Shown: positions 17,896 to 25,453, numbered from the stretch's first letter. The stretch is DNA of 64,000 nt from Pseudomonas poae (GCA_004000515.1 CP034537.1:4230001-4294000); one strand, 5' to 3'. Notes: generated by a model not told the origin, from the letters alone. A program made the numbers and translations.

Positions 17896-18651
17896 ATGCG
17901 CAAGCACATCATCGCGGCAATCCAGGTGCACGCGGCGGCCCAGTATCCGAAAGAGTGTTGCGGCCTGCTGCTGGCCATCGGGCGCAAGCAGAAGTATTTC
18001 CCGTGCCGGAACATTGCCACCGAGCCGAGCGAAGAGTTCAGGCTCGATCCCGAGGACTACGCCGCGGCGGAAGACTTGGGCGAAGTGATCGGCATCGTTC
18101 ACTCGCACCCGGACGCCACCAGCAGGCCGTCACCCCATGACTTGGCCATGTGCGAGGCCACGGCCTTACCCTGGCACATTTTGTCGTGGCCCGAGGGCGA
18201 CATGCGCACGATCACGCCAACGGGCGGCACGCCGCTGCTCAAGCGCCCGTTTGTGCACGGGGCATGGGATTGCTGGCAAGTCTGCGCCGACTGGTATCAG
18301 CGGGAGTGGGGGATTGAGTTCGAAGCCTTCCAGCGCACCGACGGCTGGTGGGAGAGTGCGGAGAACGCCAGCCTGTACGAGCAGCACTATGAGGCGGCCG
18401 GCTTTGTTCGCATCGACCGACCGCAGCGCGGTGACATGATCGTTATGCAGGTTGGCCGGACGGCTCACCCGAACCACGCCGGGATTTACCTAGGTACTGA
18501 TCCGGCGCTACCAGGGGAAGACTCGGGCACCTTCGGACCCGGGCCATTTCTTCTGCACCACCTGTACGGCAGGCCGTCGGAAATCATCGTCTTCGGCGGC
18601 CCCTGGCATGACAGGACGCGCCTGATCCTCAGGCACAAAGACGCAAGGTAG
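17896..18651 (+). CDS. Tail tip protein K-like (JAMM + NlpC/P60 peptidase)
   Basis: 251 aa. The N-terminal JAB/MPN domain shows 'VHSHPDATSRPSPHD', the zinc-binding HxHPx7SxxD motif, with an upstream Glu in 'PKECCG'. The C-terminal NlpC/P60-like domain has 'AWDCWQVC' with the likely catalytic Cys and 'HPNHAGIYLG' with the catalytic His. Lambda gpK has the same two-domain plan. It probably cuts peptidoglycan or processes tail tip parts. In lambda, gene I follows directly; here a 6 kb accessory island intervenes. Confidence 0.88.
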   Translation: MRKHIIAAIQVHAAAQYPKECCGLLLAIGRKQKYFPCRNIATEPSEEFRLDPEDYAAAEDLGEVIGIVHSHPDATSRPSPHDLAMCEATALPWHILSWPEGDMRTITPTGGTPLLKRPFVHGAWDCWQVCADWYQREWGIEFEAFQRTDGWWESAENASLYEQHYEAAGFVRIDRPQRGDMIVMQVGRTAHPNHAGIYLGTDPALPGEDSGTFGPGPFLLHHLYGRPSEIIVFGGPWHDRTRLILRHKDAR

Positions 18652-18685
18652 CCAGCATGAAGCGACTCAACAGCGGGAGATTTGC

Positions 18686-18847
18686 ATGAAGAACAAAATT
18701 ACGCGCGCGAAAGTCGGTGCTGTCATTTGCAGCGCTGCAAAAAACACGGATGGATCTCCTGTTTGGATTATCTCTGAAGACGGCAGCATCTCGATAAACG
18801 CGGTGCTTAACGAGTGCCGCTCGAATTCTTCAGCTATCAGTGCTTAG
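18686..18847 (+). CDS. Very small hypothetical protein
   Basis: 53 aa (MKNKITRAKVGAVICSAAKN...) with GGGAG just upstream of ATG 18686. It overlaps the 3' end of the convergent gene at 18,837 by 11 nt. Coding is plausible but not strongly supported; no family recognised. It is the first gene of the accessory island on the plus strand. Confidence 0.4.
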   Translation: MKNKITRAKVGAVICSAAKNTDGSPVWIISEDGSISINAVLNECRSNSSAISA

Positions 18848-19103
18848 ACTCATTTTGCCCTAGCCATTGCATGACCTGAGCTTGATCGTTGAGGATGATT
18901 CTTAGAGGCCTTGCGTAAGCCTCTTCCGCCTCCGGGCCCTGAAATGGCTGAGGCACTTTGTTGTCCAAGAAAAACTGAGTCACCTTTTTCAATGCGTCGT
19001 TATTGAATCCTGGTGAGGCCTTCAGGGCGATTGCGAGAGCGCCCAAAGCATTAACAACCCCAACGTCGAATGCCGACATGCTCACTTTTACTTCTTCTGT
19101 CAC
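18837..19103 (-). CDS. Hypothetical island protein
   Basis: 88 aa. GTG 19103 is chosen because GGAGG lies 5 nt upstream; the internal ATG 19079 (MSAFDVGVVNALG) has no good site. The sequence is mostly helical (ALGALAIALKASPGFNNDAL ... AQVMQWLGQNESKH), soluble, with no Cys. It may belong to a family of small proteins common in Pseudomonas prophages, but I cannot name it. Confidence 0.5.
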   Translation of the reverse strand: MTEEVKVSMSAFDVGVVNALGALAIALKASPGFNNDALKKVTQFFLDNKVPQPFQGPEAEEAYARPLRIILNDQAQVMQWLGQNESKH

Positions 19104-19183
19104 ATTGACCTCCAGGTCATAAAAGCGCCGATATTGGCGCAACCCCAGTCCTTGGGCTTGCAGGCGAAGGACTGGGGCAATCC

Positions 19184-19558
19184 TTATGCTTTGAGCTTTT
19201 GGAGTACATGATTCAGCGCCGAGATAGCACTCAGCGCCCAAACATGGTGGTCCTCGATTCTGTGACCATTCGTGATGTCGTATCCCAGCATCGCCGCCGA
19301 GTGGAACCGAAGTCGCTCTACGTTTTCACCTGCGTAGGAGGCATTCTCTTCAAAATAATCGTCCAGTCGCTGTATCAGTATGGATACTGCGGAGAAAGCT
19401 GCTGCACGTGAGAAGAGATCATCCGTGGCGCGCGCTGCGCGAATCAGTTCGTCGATTTTTTCTAGAGCTTGCTGCGGGTCGTTCATGCTCAGCCCCTGAA
19501 AGTCCATTTCATAAAGGCCAGAGGCTACTATCGTGTACGGGTTGGGCGTTACTGGCAT
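19184..19558 (-). CDS. Putative SOS-controlled small protein
   Basis: 124 aa from ATG 19558 (MPVTPNPYTIVASGLYEMD). The body is helical with 'DPQQALEKIDELIRAARATD' and 'FSRAAAFSAVSILIQRLDDY', a layout seen in the DUF3077-type proteins of pseudomonads. Its special feature is a LexA-type box (CTGTATAAATGTACAG, 19598-19613) 40 nt upstream, so it is probably induced by DNA damage. Role unknown; candidates include control of induction or lysis timing. Confidence 0.55.
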   Translation of the reverse strand: MPVTPNPYTIVASGLYEMDFQGLSMNDPQQALEKIDELIRAARATDDLFSRAAAFSAVSILIQRLDDYFEENASYAGENVERLRFHSAAMLGYDITNGHRIEDHHVWALSAISALNHVLQKLKA

Positions 19559-19597
19559 TCCATCCACGCTGGATGCCTGGCCATATAAGTCTAATAG

Positions 19598-19613
19598 CTG
19601 TATAAATGTACAG
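19598..19613. promoter_or_regulatory. LexA (SOS) box
   Basis: CTGTATAAATGTACAG matches the gamma-proteobacterial SOS consensus CTGT-N8-ACAG with the favoured AT-rich centre. It sits 40 nt before the minus-strand gene starting at 19558 and 132 nt before the plus-strand ImmA gene at 19745, so it could also affect the latter. Confidence 0.75.
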
Positions 19614-19744
19614 TTATGATTGTTTGTGGCTGGGAACGAGTGTTTGAGGGGCTGTCAACTAAAATTTGACGAAAGCTCTTGACTTGTGCAAAATCCCGCC
19701 TCATTTTGATCCAGCGAAGTTGCTGTCTAGCCTAAGGAGGGCGT

Positions 19745-20227
19745 ATGGAATACAGAACTGCAGACGACGTCCTGCGTGCCCACTGGGATGGGCGCTTACC
19801 TATAAACCCAAAAGCTATCGCAGAAGCAATGGGCATTGAGGTTAAGGCTCTGACACCACTCGAGCCGGAGACATGGAGGCCTTCTGAGAGCGGTCACTAC
19901 TCATTCCGGAATGGCCGCCCTCTAATCACGTACAATTTCATCGATGCGCCGGTTCGCCAGCGGTTTACTATTGCGCATGAAGTGGGCCACCACGTTCATG
20001 GTGATCTTGACGCGCCTCGAGACACCTCAGAGCAATTTAGTGCGAGGTCAAGAGACCCCAAAGAGGTCGCAGCAAACCGCTTCGCCGCGGCCCTGCTGAT
20101 GCCGGCAGCGCTCGTTAAGCACATGGTTCTTGAGCAGAGGGTCACGGATATTGCCAAGCTGGCTGGCGCCTTTGGGGTGTCAACAGCTGCTATGGAGTTC
20201 AGGCTGAAGGCGATTGGGCTTTTATGA
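19745..20227 (+). CDS. ImmA/IrrE-family zinc peptidase
   Basis: 160 aa with AAGGAGG 5-6 nt before ATG 19745. HEVGHH at about residue 79 is the HExxH zinc motif of ImmA/IrrE peptidases, preceded by 'VRQRFTIAHEVGHH' and followed by 'KEVAANRFAAALLMPA', the family's third-ligand region. ImmA enzymes cleave XRE-type repressors to induce mobile elements; a XRE repressor is encoded 1.6 kb downstream (21,864-22,322, minus). The gene overlaps a two-TM protein by 4 nt (ATGA), suggesting they act as a pair. Confidence 0.87.
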   Translation: MEYRTADDVLRAHWDGRLPINPKAIAEAMGIEVKALTPLEPETWRPSESGHYSFRNGRPLITYNFIDAPVRQRFTIAHEVGHHVHGDLDAPRDTSEQFSARSRDPKEVAANRFAAALLMPAALVKHMVLEQRVTDIAKLAGAFGVSTAAMEFRLKAIGLL

Positions 20228-20640
20228 TCGACACGAGTGATGACCTTGCAGGAGGCGAGGCAGATAATCCGGGTCTGATCAGTGATTATCTCAGAAGAGA
20301 GGCTTGGCGGTTTAGATGGGAGAAGAGGCTAACCAATGTAACTGTTGGATTGATCATCCTGTTTTACGTCTCGCTTCTTGGGTTTGTGTTTTTGGGGAAT
20401 ATTCGAGTTTCGGCCGGCGCTTGGTATTTCTTCAGCGCCGTCCGACCTCACAGCACAGGCGATATTCCGATTATCGTGTCTCTCTCAACTGTGCCAACGC
20501 TGCTTCTCATAGCGTTGCTTCGCTATTTCCACCACAGACCAAAATCTGAACAGGATGACATTCAGGCGCCGCTTCCTATTAGCGTGGAAGCCGCCAAAGA
20601 GATAATCAAAGCAACGACAGATGCCATGAAGGGCAACTGA
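20224..20640 (+). CDS. Two-TM membrane protein coupled to ImmA peptidase
   Basis: 138 aa. Two hydrophobic segments, at about residues 40-60 (VGLIILFYVSLLGFVFLGN) and 83-99 (IIVSLSTVPTLLLIALL), with charged soluble ends (N-terminal ADNPGLISDYLRREAWRFRW; C-terminal VEAAKEIIKATTDAMKGN). The ATGA overlap implies matched production with the peptidase. It may anchor or sense for the peptidase, or be its substrate; I know of no described family for it. Confidence 0.65.
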   Translation: MIDTSDDLAGGEADNPGLISDYLRREAWRFRWEKRLTNVTVGLIILFYVSLLGFVFLGNIRVSAGAWYFFSAVRPHSTGDIPIIVSLSTVPTLLLIALLRYFHHRPKSEQDDIQAPLPISVEAAKEIIKATTDAMKGN

Positions 20641-20656
20641 GTTTTTTGAAGAGCAA

Positions 20657-20680
20657 AGCCCGGCCCCGCGCTGGGCTTTT
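20657..20680. terminator. Terminator after ImmA/2TM pair
   Basis: Stem AGCCCGGC / GCTGGGCT (one G-T pair) with loop CCCGC is followed by TTTT. It can serve the plus-strand pair and the convergent gene ending at 20720. Confidence 0.75.
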
Positions 20681-20719
20681 GGCATGTGGCGGCCATGAAA
20701 TGTTCGCGGCCTAAGCTTG

Positions 20720-21043
20720 CTAGCGCCGTACTGGGTGCATTTGGAAATGTCGCGTCAGGGCGATTGGCGCGTCCTCTTTAGCTACGTTGACTTGCCAAAA
20801 CGGAGAGCTGAGAGGCGCATTAACTGTGAATAGACAGACAAGCTGCTCTTGTTGGATGTCGTAAATTACGCGCTCTACCTCTGGGGCTGGATCGAGACCC
20901 TCAACATCCCTCCAGATCCTACTGCTACCATTTTCAAAGCGAAGGCCCACGAAAGGTTGAAAGGTCAGTTCAAGTTCGTGACTGGCATAGCCAATGATCC
21001 CGTCACGGCTAATGATTCGAACGGCAAGCAAAACCTTATGCAT
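20720..21043 (-). CDS. Hypothetical island cassette protein
   Basis: 107 aa, ATG 21043. Beta-rich start (KVLLAVRIISRDGIIGYASH) and 'FQPFVGLRFENGSSRIW'; no Cys cluster or membrane segment. It is one of four single minus-strand genes in the island, each followed by a closely similar terminator. Unknown function. Confidence 0.5.
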   Translation of the reverse strand: MHKVLLAVRIISRDGIIGYASHELELTFQPFVGLRFENGSSRIWRDVEGLDPAPEVERVIYDIQQEQLVCLFTVNAPLSSPFWQVNVAKEDAPIALTRHFQMHPVRR

Positions 21044-21073
21044 TGGTGCTCCTATTATTGAGGCGTGTTGTCG

Positions 21074-21093
21074 AAAAGCCCGGCGGGCCTGGC
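21074..21093 (-). terminator. Cassette terminator, copy 1
   Basis: Read on the minus strand, GGCCCGCCGGGC then TTTTCG lies just after the gene at 21,125-21,409. The core AAAAGCCCGGCGGGCC recurs at 21,434 and 21,801. Confidence 0.65.
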
Positions 21094-21124
21094 GTTGGGG
21101 GCGCGATTCCTATAAACCCTAGCC

Positions 21125-21409
21125 TTATATCACCATTGCTCTGTATACAAGTTCGACATCCGCGAGATCTGTATCACTTGAGCCTCTCACTAAATCAATG
21201 ATGTTTCTGAGATCCTCTAGGTCTGCCTTAGTCACGGATCGATGCATTGGGACGCACCAATGATTTACGACTCCCGAGGGGATTTTAGTATTTTTGAGCG
21301 CTATTTTTATTTTTGTGCGCAGCACTCTTTTTGGACCGGTTCCTGCTCTTGGGGCAACCAGGAAGCGTTCTAACATATCTGCTTTTTGGCCATTCGATTT
21401 AACGCCCAT
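21125..21409 (-). CDS. Hypothetical island cassette protein
   Basis: 94 aa from ATG 21409. A basic N-terminal half (RAGTGPKRVLRTKIKIALK) is followed by an acidic helical half (ADLEDLRNIIDLVRGSSDTD). Two Cys-free halves with a 'VVNHWCVPMHRS' linker. Not recognised. Confidence 0.5.
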   Translation of the reverse strand: MGVKSNGQKADMLERFLVAPRAGTGPKRVLRTKIKIALKNTKIPSGVVNHWCVPMHRSVTKADLEDLRNIIDLVRGSSDTDLADVELVYRAMVI

Positions 21410-21430
21410 TCAACTCTCCTTGTCATGTTT

Positions 21431-21455
21431 GAAAAAAGCCCGGCGGGCCGGGCTT
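21431..21455 (-). terminator. Cassette terminator, copy 2
   Basis: On the minus strand AAGCCCGGC-CCG-CCGGGCTT then TTTT is a textbook terminator after the NIPSNAP-like gene. Confidence 0.85.
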
Positions 21456-21462
21456 ATTGCTT

Positions 21463-21768
21463 TCAGTCAAGCACTGGCCGCATGAAGCTCCTCTCGGAAC
21501 TCACAATGAATCGCTTTTCTGTTGCCAGTGCGAATGTGCTTATGCATTCCGGATCAGTCTCTGATTCTTTGCGATAGCGCTCGTACTCCGCAAGGCTCGG
21601 AAAGCTGAAAAGGCAATAGGCGACGTTGTTTGCGCCCTCGGCGGGAAGAAAGTATCCGTGATGGGTGCCTCCCATCCGAGTCACGATACGAATCCACAGT
21701 CTCGAGTAGTTTTCAAAGGCAGGGATTTGGTAAGGGTCAATCTGATACTTCAGGTGGCAGGTGATCAC
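21463..21768 (-). CDS. NIPSNAP-family protein
   Basis: 101 aa from GTG 21768 (AAGGACAG upstream). 'ITCHLKYQIDPYQIPAFENYSRLW' and 'GGTHHGYFLPAEGANNVAYCLFSFPSL' followed by 'YRKESETDPEC' are characteristic of small bacterial NIPSNAP proteins, a ferredoxin-like alpha/beta barrel fold. The biochemical role is unclear. Usually a chromosomal gene, so its presence in a phage tail island marks it as captured cargo. Confidence 0.8.
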   Translation of the reverse strand: MITCHLKYQIDPYQIPAFENYSRLWIRIVTRMGGTHHGYFLPAEGANNVAYCLFSFPSLAEYERYRKESETDPECISTFALATEKRFIVSSERSFMRPVLD

Positions 21769-21800
21769 GCTGGCTGTCCTTGCTTGGTGGAGGCGGGGTG

Positions 21801-21820
21801 AAAAGCCCGGCGGGCCGGGA
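21801..21820 (-). terminator. Cassette terminator, copy 3
   Basis: AAAAGCCCGGCGGGCCGGGA repeats the core of the copy at 21,434; on the minus strand it ends in TTTT. It follows the XRE repressor gene. Confidence 0.65.
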
Positions 21821-21863
21821 ATTCAAAAGACCCGAAATTATCGGGCACGAGCCTTATCTGGGA

Positions 21864-22322
21864 TCAGTTGTCGGAGCCATCTTCTGGATTGCCGACAAAC
21901 AGGAGCTTGACCTCAGCAAGCCTGTAGGTGCGAATGGCTTCCTGCAGATGGGGTTCATCCTCGAGCACCTCTTGGACGTAGTCATCAAGAAACCCCTGTA
22001 TCGCCTGACTCAGACCAGCCTCATCCATCAGCGACAGATGGGTGGATACGTCACCGTCGTTCTTCACTTTCACTTCAAGCCTACTGCGGCCTGTATTTTT
22101 TCTGTTTTTCGGCTTTCCGCCGAGATCTATACGAGCTGTTAGTAACTCAAATGGAACCCCGAGCGCTTCGGAAATCTTGTGAGCTATGGCGACTCTCGGA
22201 TGGGCGAGCCCATTCTCATAGCGTGAAATTTGAGATGCCGTTATCCCCACAGCTTCTGCGAGCTGATTTTGATTCATGCCCGATTTCATGCGATGGAACT
22301 GGAGATTGGAGGCAAAGCTCAT
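21864..22322 (-). CDS. XRE-family repressor
   Basis: 152 aa. An N-terminal HTH_3 domain (NQNQLAEAVGITASQISRYE, residues about 17-36, then NGLAHPRVAIAHKISEALGV) is followed by a basic linker and an acidic helical C-terminal domain (LSQAIQGFLDDYVQEVLEDE). No LexA-type Ser/Lys protease domain is present, so it would not self-cleave; release could need the ImmA peptidase encoded nearby. It is divergent from the Arc-like gene at 22,469, as for a switch region. Confidence 0.82.
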   Translation of the reverse strand: MSFASNLQFHRMKSGMNQNQLAEAVGITASQISRYENGLAHPRVAIAHKISEALGVPFELLTARIDLGGKPKNRKNTGRSRLEVKVKNDGDVSTHLSLMDEAGLSQAIQGFLDDYVQEVLEDEPHLQEAIRTYRLAEVKLLFVGNPEDGSDN

Positions 22323-22468
22323 GTGTGCGACTCACGGATGTGCTGGAGGAATTGCGAAAGAATAATGAGGTGCGCAGCAGTATTTTTCAAATATTGCTTA
22401 AAATTGCGTTTACATGATTTATATTGAGTTGTATGATTTTTGAAAATCAGGCAAATGGAGTAGCGGAA

Positions 22469-22645
22469 ATGGCAAGGCCAAAAGGGCAGGACGGCAAGGT
22501 TCGAGGGATCAAGTTCCCGATGGACGTGCTGGAGTGGTTGGAGGCGGACGCGCAGGAGGCTGTGCGCTCATTTACTGGCGAGGTACTTTTTAAGCTGAAA
22601 AGACTGAAGGAGATTGAAGATGCTGGAGAAAAGGCAGGCGCCTAA
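22469..22645 (+). CDS. Arc-like ribbon-helix-helix DNA-binding protein
   Basis: 58 aa. ATG 22469 follows GGAG. 'GKVRGIKFPMDVLEWLEADAQ' is an RHH pattern: a short basic beta strand then an amphipathic helix. Small Arc-like repressors often accompany antirepressor-type genes; here Rha and KilA-N proteins follow. The frame opens upstream at 22424, but the chosen start is the only one with a ribosome site. Confidence 0.68.
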   Translation: MARPKGQDGKVRGIKFPMDVLEWLEADAQEAVRSFTGEVLFKLKRLKEIEDAGEKAGA

Positions 22646-22715
22646 AACGAAGAAACCCCAGTGCGGGAACACTGAGGCTTCAGGAAACGAGATCAACTTC
22701 GAGGAAGAAATCGTC

Positions 22716-23558
22716 ATGAGCAAGAATACCACAGTAGTTGACATGCGCAAATTCGTTGAGGCCCGTAACGGTGAGGTGTACACCTCCACTCAGCAGGTTG
22801 CGGAAGCATTTGAAAAGCTCCACAACCACGTCATCGCCAAGGTAAGAGCGCTTGATTGTTCTGCTCAATTTTTAACCGACAACTTTTCGTCGGTTAAATT
22901 TGAGCATCGCGGCAACACATATGAAGCCTTCGAAATGACCAAGGACGGCTTCATGTTCCTGGTGATGAGCTTCACCGGCAAGAAAGCCGCAGCTATCAAG
23001 GAAGGTTACATTGCCGCCTTCAACTGGATGGCGGCCCAGTTGGGGCTTTCGAGCAGGTCCCTGGTTGCCAAGGCTGTTTCCGAGGCGCTAGGCGCTGAAG
23101 GCGCACGGACGCTCAGCAACGTAATGCGCTGCCGAGTAGCTAAGCTGGACGCCGAGCATCAGCGGAGCGCAACCGCAAAACTCGCCTCAGCACTTCACGC
23201 CCGCTTCGATGTTCCGCGCATGGAGCTGATCCCCACCGACCAAATGGACGCGGCCTGCAATTTTGTAGCGAGCTATGCAATCGAAGGCGAATACATCCCT
23301 CGTCAGTCGAGCCTGATCCCTGAGAAGCTTGGCCAGTGTGATCGCTATCTCCTCAGCGCTGATCCAAAAGGCAATGCTCAGATCACGCCAGTTCCAATGG
23401 GCGCGTTCGTTCTAACGCGGCAGCAGTTCATGAAGGCCATGCTCGTCGACGGGGATATGCCAGTTTCGACGGCTGAGATGTTCGAGTTCGTCGCGCTGGC
23501 TACCGAGAACCTGCGTCGTCGCTCGCTCTACCAAGCTGCGCGGAGGGCGGTGGCATGA
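22716..23558 (+). CDS. Rha-family phage regulator / antirepressor-like protein
   Basis: 280 aa from ATG 22716 (GAGGAAG upstream; an upstream in-frame ATG at 22614 lacks a site). The N-terminal Rha domain reads 'VYTSTQQVAEAFEKLHNHVI ... VKFEHRGNTYEAFEMTKDGFMFLVMSFTGKKA'. The rest is a helical domain (ALGAEGARTLSNVMRCRVAK). Rha proteins interfere with infection or control phage genes when over-produced. The next gene starts 4 nt inside its end. Confidence 0.82.
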   Translation: MSKNTTVVDMRKFVEARNGEVYTSTQQVAEAFEKLHNHVIAKVRALDCSAQFLTDNFSSVKFEHRGNTYEAFEMTKDGFMFLVMSFTGKKAAAIKEGYIAAFNWMAAQLGLSSRSLVAKAVSEALGAEGARTLSNVMRCRVAKLDAEHQRSATAKLASALHARFDVPRMELIPTDQMDAACNFVASYAIEGEYIPRQSSLIPEKLGQCDRYLLSADPKGNAQITPVPMGAFVLTRQQFMKAMLVDGDMPVSTAEMFEFVALATENLRRRSLYQAARRAVA

Positions 23559-23773
23559 ACTTCACCCTGAAAGCTGGCGGTCGCGCTCTGATCCTTTCCC
23601 CGGAGCGGCCAAATCTGGTCGGTCGCTCCGGCCAACTGATCCGCAAGGTCGAAGAAAACTGGCTGATGCTGGTCGAGGGCAAGCGCTACTCGGTCAGCGA
23701 GAAGAGCCTGATGCCATTGGACGGCTTCAACCCGGGCGCACCGAGCGCAATGTGTGCGGAGGTGGCGGCATGA
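23555..23773 (+). CDS. Small phage protein, unknown
   Basis: 72 aa, ATGA-type overlap on both sides. Beta-rich 'RALILSPERPNLVGRSGQLI' and 'NWLMLVEGKRYSVSEKSLMPLDGF' look like a compact beta-barrel. Found as a short filler between Rha and KilA-N genes; role unknown. Confidence 0.6.
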   Translation: MNFTLKAGGRALILSPERPNLVGRSGQLIRKVEENWLMLVEGKRYSVSEKSLMPLDGFNPGAPSAMCAEVAA

Positions 23774-24270
23774 AAACAGCAGTCGTGCCGTTTGATTTTC
23801 ATGGTCAGCAGGTTCAGTTCAATTCGGATGGCTGGATTAATGCTACCGCTGTAGCGGCCGAGGCCGGGAAAAGGCTCGACCACTGGCTAGCTAACGCGGA
23901 AACCAACGATTACATGGTGGCGCTTGCGTCGGCGCTTAATACCCGGGATTCCGGGGATTTGATTTTCACCAAGCGCGGGCGCAATGGCGGGACTTGGCTG
24001 CATCCAATGCTGGCGATTGTTTTTGCCAGGTGGCTCTCTGCGGACTTCGCGGTATGGTGCGACCTCCAGATCGATGAGTTGCTTCACGGCGGTGGTAATG
24101 CACGGGAAATGCTCGATAAGGCAAGTTTGGCCCTCGATCGAAGGCGAGAACTGGCAAGCCAGCAGGGAAAGGGGCTTTCTGCATGGCGCTGGGCGCGGCC
24201 CGAGCTTGAACAGAGCGTCGAGTTTTGGCGTGAGCAGGTTCAGCTAACTCTGAAGCTCGACGCACCTTAA
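23770..24270 (+). CDS. KilA-N domain protein
   Basis: 166 aa from ATG 23770, which overlaps the previous TGA. 'FNSDGWINATAVAAEAGKRLDHWLAN' and 'GGTWLHPMLAIVFARWLSADFAVWCDLQID' are hallmark KilA-N segments. KilA-N proteins bind DNA and often act as antirepressors. A basic helical tail (LDRRRELASQQGKGLSAWRW) follows. It closes a likely regulatory mini-operon (Arc-like, Rha, small protein, KilA-N). Confidence 0.85.
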   Translation: MKTAVVPFDFHGQQVQFNSDGWINATAVAAEAGKRLDHWLANAETNDYMVALASALNTRDSGDLIFTKRGRNGGTWLHPMLAIVFARWLSADFAVWCDLQIDELLHGGGNAREMLDKASLALDRRRELASQQGKGLSAWRWARPELEQSVEFWREQVQLTLKLDAP

Positions 24271-24288
24271 CTTCCCACGAACCCGAAG

Positions 24289-24311
24289 AACCCCGCTCAT
24301 GCGGGGCTTTC
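24289..24311 (+). terminator. Terminator after KilA-N gene
   Basis: Stem CCCCGC / GCGGGG with loop TCAT, then CTTTCG. The T tract is short. Confidence 0.65.
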
Positions 24312-24365
24312 GTGTTGCTCTCTCGTTGATGATAAAGTCCCGCCATATCTCAGCGAGGGAACGAC

Positions 24366-24766
24366 ATGAAAGTTTTTGTAGGGTGCTTTTTGCTTTTGCT
24401 TTGGTCGGCTGCTCTAGCTCGCCAATATCTGCCGACAAAGCCGATCCCGTGCCTTCCTCACGGCTTTATGCGTTCGCCGCAAAGTCCGATGCTCAGCTCA
24501 TTGTCACCCGAGATAGTGGAATGTTTGGATCTGGGTGCAATTACCGCTTCTATATCAATGGAGAGCTTGCAGCCGAATTCGCCTCGGGAGAGGTTGCTAG
24601 ATTTGGCGTAAAGTCGGGCCGAGTAGTTCTGGGCGCTAAGCCGAGCGCAGCTTGCGGCGGAGGGATGATGGTTGAGCGCGATGTCGAAGTAAAAAGCGGA
24701 GAGGTTTTGAGAAGAAGGATATCTATGTCGCCAGGCGGCCCAGATATTTCAGCTACCGCCTATTGA
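24366..24766 (+). CDS. Phage lipoprotein (one-base frameshift near 24403)
   Basis: About 133 aa. ATG 24366 starts MKVFVGCFLLLL and the other frame then gives LVGCSSSPISADKADPV, a typical lipobox (LVGC). One base lost in the T-rich GCTTTTTGCTTTTGCTTTGG stretch near 24403 separates the two; length 3n+2 supports this. The mature part is a small beta-domain (LIVTRDSGMFGSGCNYRFYI ... GVKSGRVVLGAKPSAACGGG) with paired cysteines. Lysogen-expressed lipoproteins of this kind often block superinfection; that role is inference. Confidence 0.65.
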
Positions 24767-24774
24767 TCCCATAA

Positions 24775-24797
24775 AGCCCGCCAAAGCGGGTTTTTTT
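24775..24797 (+). terminator. Hairpin terminator with linked ribosome site
   Basis: CCCGC-CAAA-GCGGG followed by seven T and then CGCCTGGAGAAAAAC, the ribosome site of gene I. The same composite recurs before J and the endolysin. Confidence 0.85.
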
Positions 24798-24812
24798 CGC
24801 CTGGAGAAAAAC

Positions 24813-25412
24813 ATGTCAGCACTCGCAATCAATTATCAGCCCATGACTACCATTTTGCTTTATGGGCAACTTAGGCAATTCGGAAGATCTTTCAGGCTGG
24901 CGGTTAAGTCGCCAGCCGAGGCTATCAAGGCGTTATGCGTGCAGATCCCAGGCTTCGAGCGCTTCTTGTCGAGCGCTAAGTCTCGCGGTATTGAGTTTGC
25001 CGTGTTTCGAGGGTCAAAAAATCTGAAAGAAAAAGAGCTAGGTTTTGGCGGCTCTGGAGAGATCCGAATAGCGCCGGTAATTACGGGCCGTAAGCGCGCA
25101 GGGCTCATGCAGACCATATTGGGCGCAATATTGATTGTGGTTGGTTTCTTTGCTTTCGGTTCGACAACAACTACAGGCGCAGCGCTCATAGCTGGCGGTA
25201 TCGGAAGTGCTGCTGGAGGCGTAATTCAAATGCTCAGTCCGCAGGCGGCAGGCCTCAAGATGAGCGCCGCACCAGAAAATCAGCCTGGATATGCATTTGG
25301 CTCAGCGCGCAACACGACTGCATCGGGCAATCCCGTGCCGTTGTGTTACGGCAACCGGCGATGGGGTGGCGCAATCATCAGCGCCGCCATCTATTCCGAA
25401 GATAAAGCCTAG
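24813..25412 (+). CDS. Tail assembly protein I-like
   Basis: 199 aa. 'TTILLYGQLRQFGRSFRLAVKSPAEAIKALCVQIPGF' is the beta-grasp start of lambda gpI. The second half has a hydrophobic Gly/Ala segment (MQTILGAILIVVGFFAFGST ... AALIAGGIGSAAGGVI) and the conserved 'NPVPLCYGNRRWGG' ending. gpI is needed to assemble the tail tip but is absent from the virion. GGAGAAAAAC precedes ATG 24813. Confidence 0.87.
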   Translation: MSALAINYQPMTTILLYGQLRQFGRSFRLAVKSPAEAIKALCVQIPGFERFLSSAKSRGIEFAVFRGSKNLKEKELGFGGSGEIRIAPVITGRKRAGLMQTILGAILIVVGFFAFGSTTTTGAALIAGGIGSAAGGVIQMLSPQAAGLKMSAAPENQPGYAFGSARNTTASGNPVPLCYGNRRWGGAIISAAIYSEDKA

Positions 25413-25430
25413 AAATAGAACGTTACACCC

Positions 25431-25453
25431 CACCGCCCTTGAGGCGGTTTTTT
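25431..25453 (+). terminator. Hairpin terminator with linked ribosome site
   Basis: CCGCC-CTTGA-GGCGG followed by six T, then ATTGCCTGGAGAAAAGC, the ribosome site of gene J. Confidence 0.8.
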
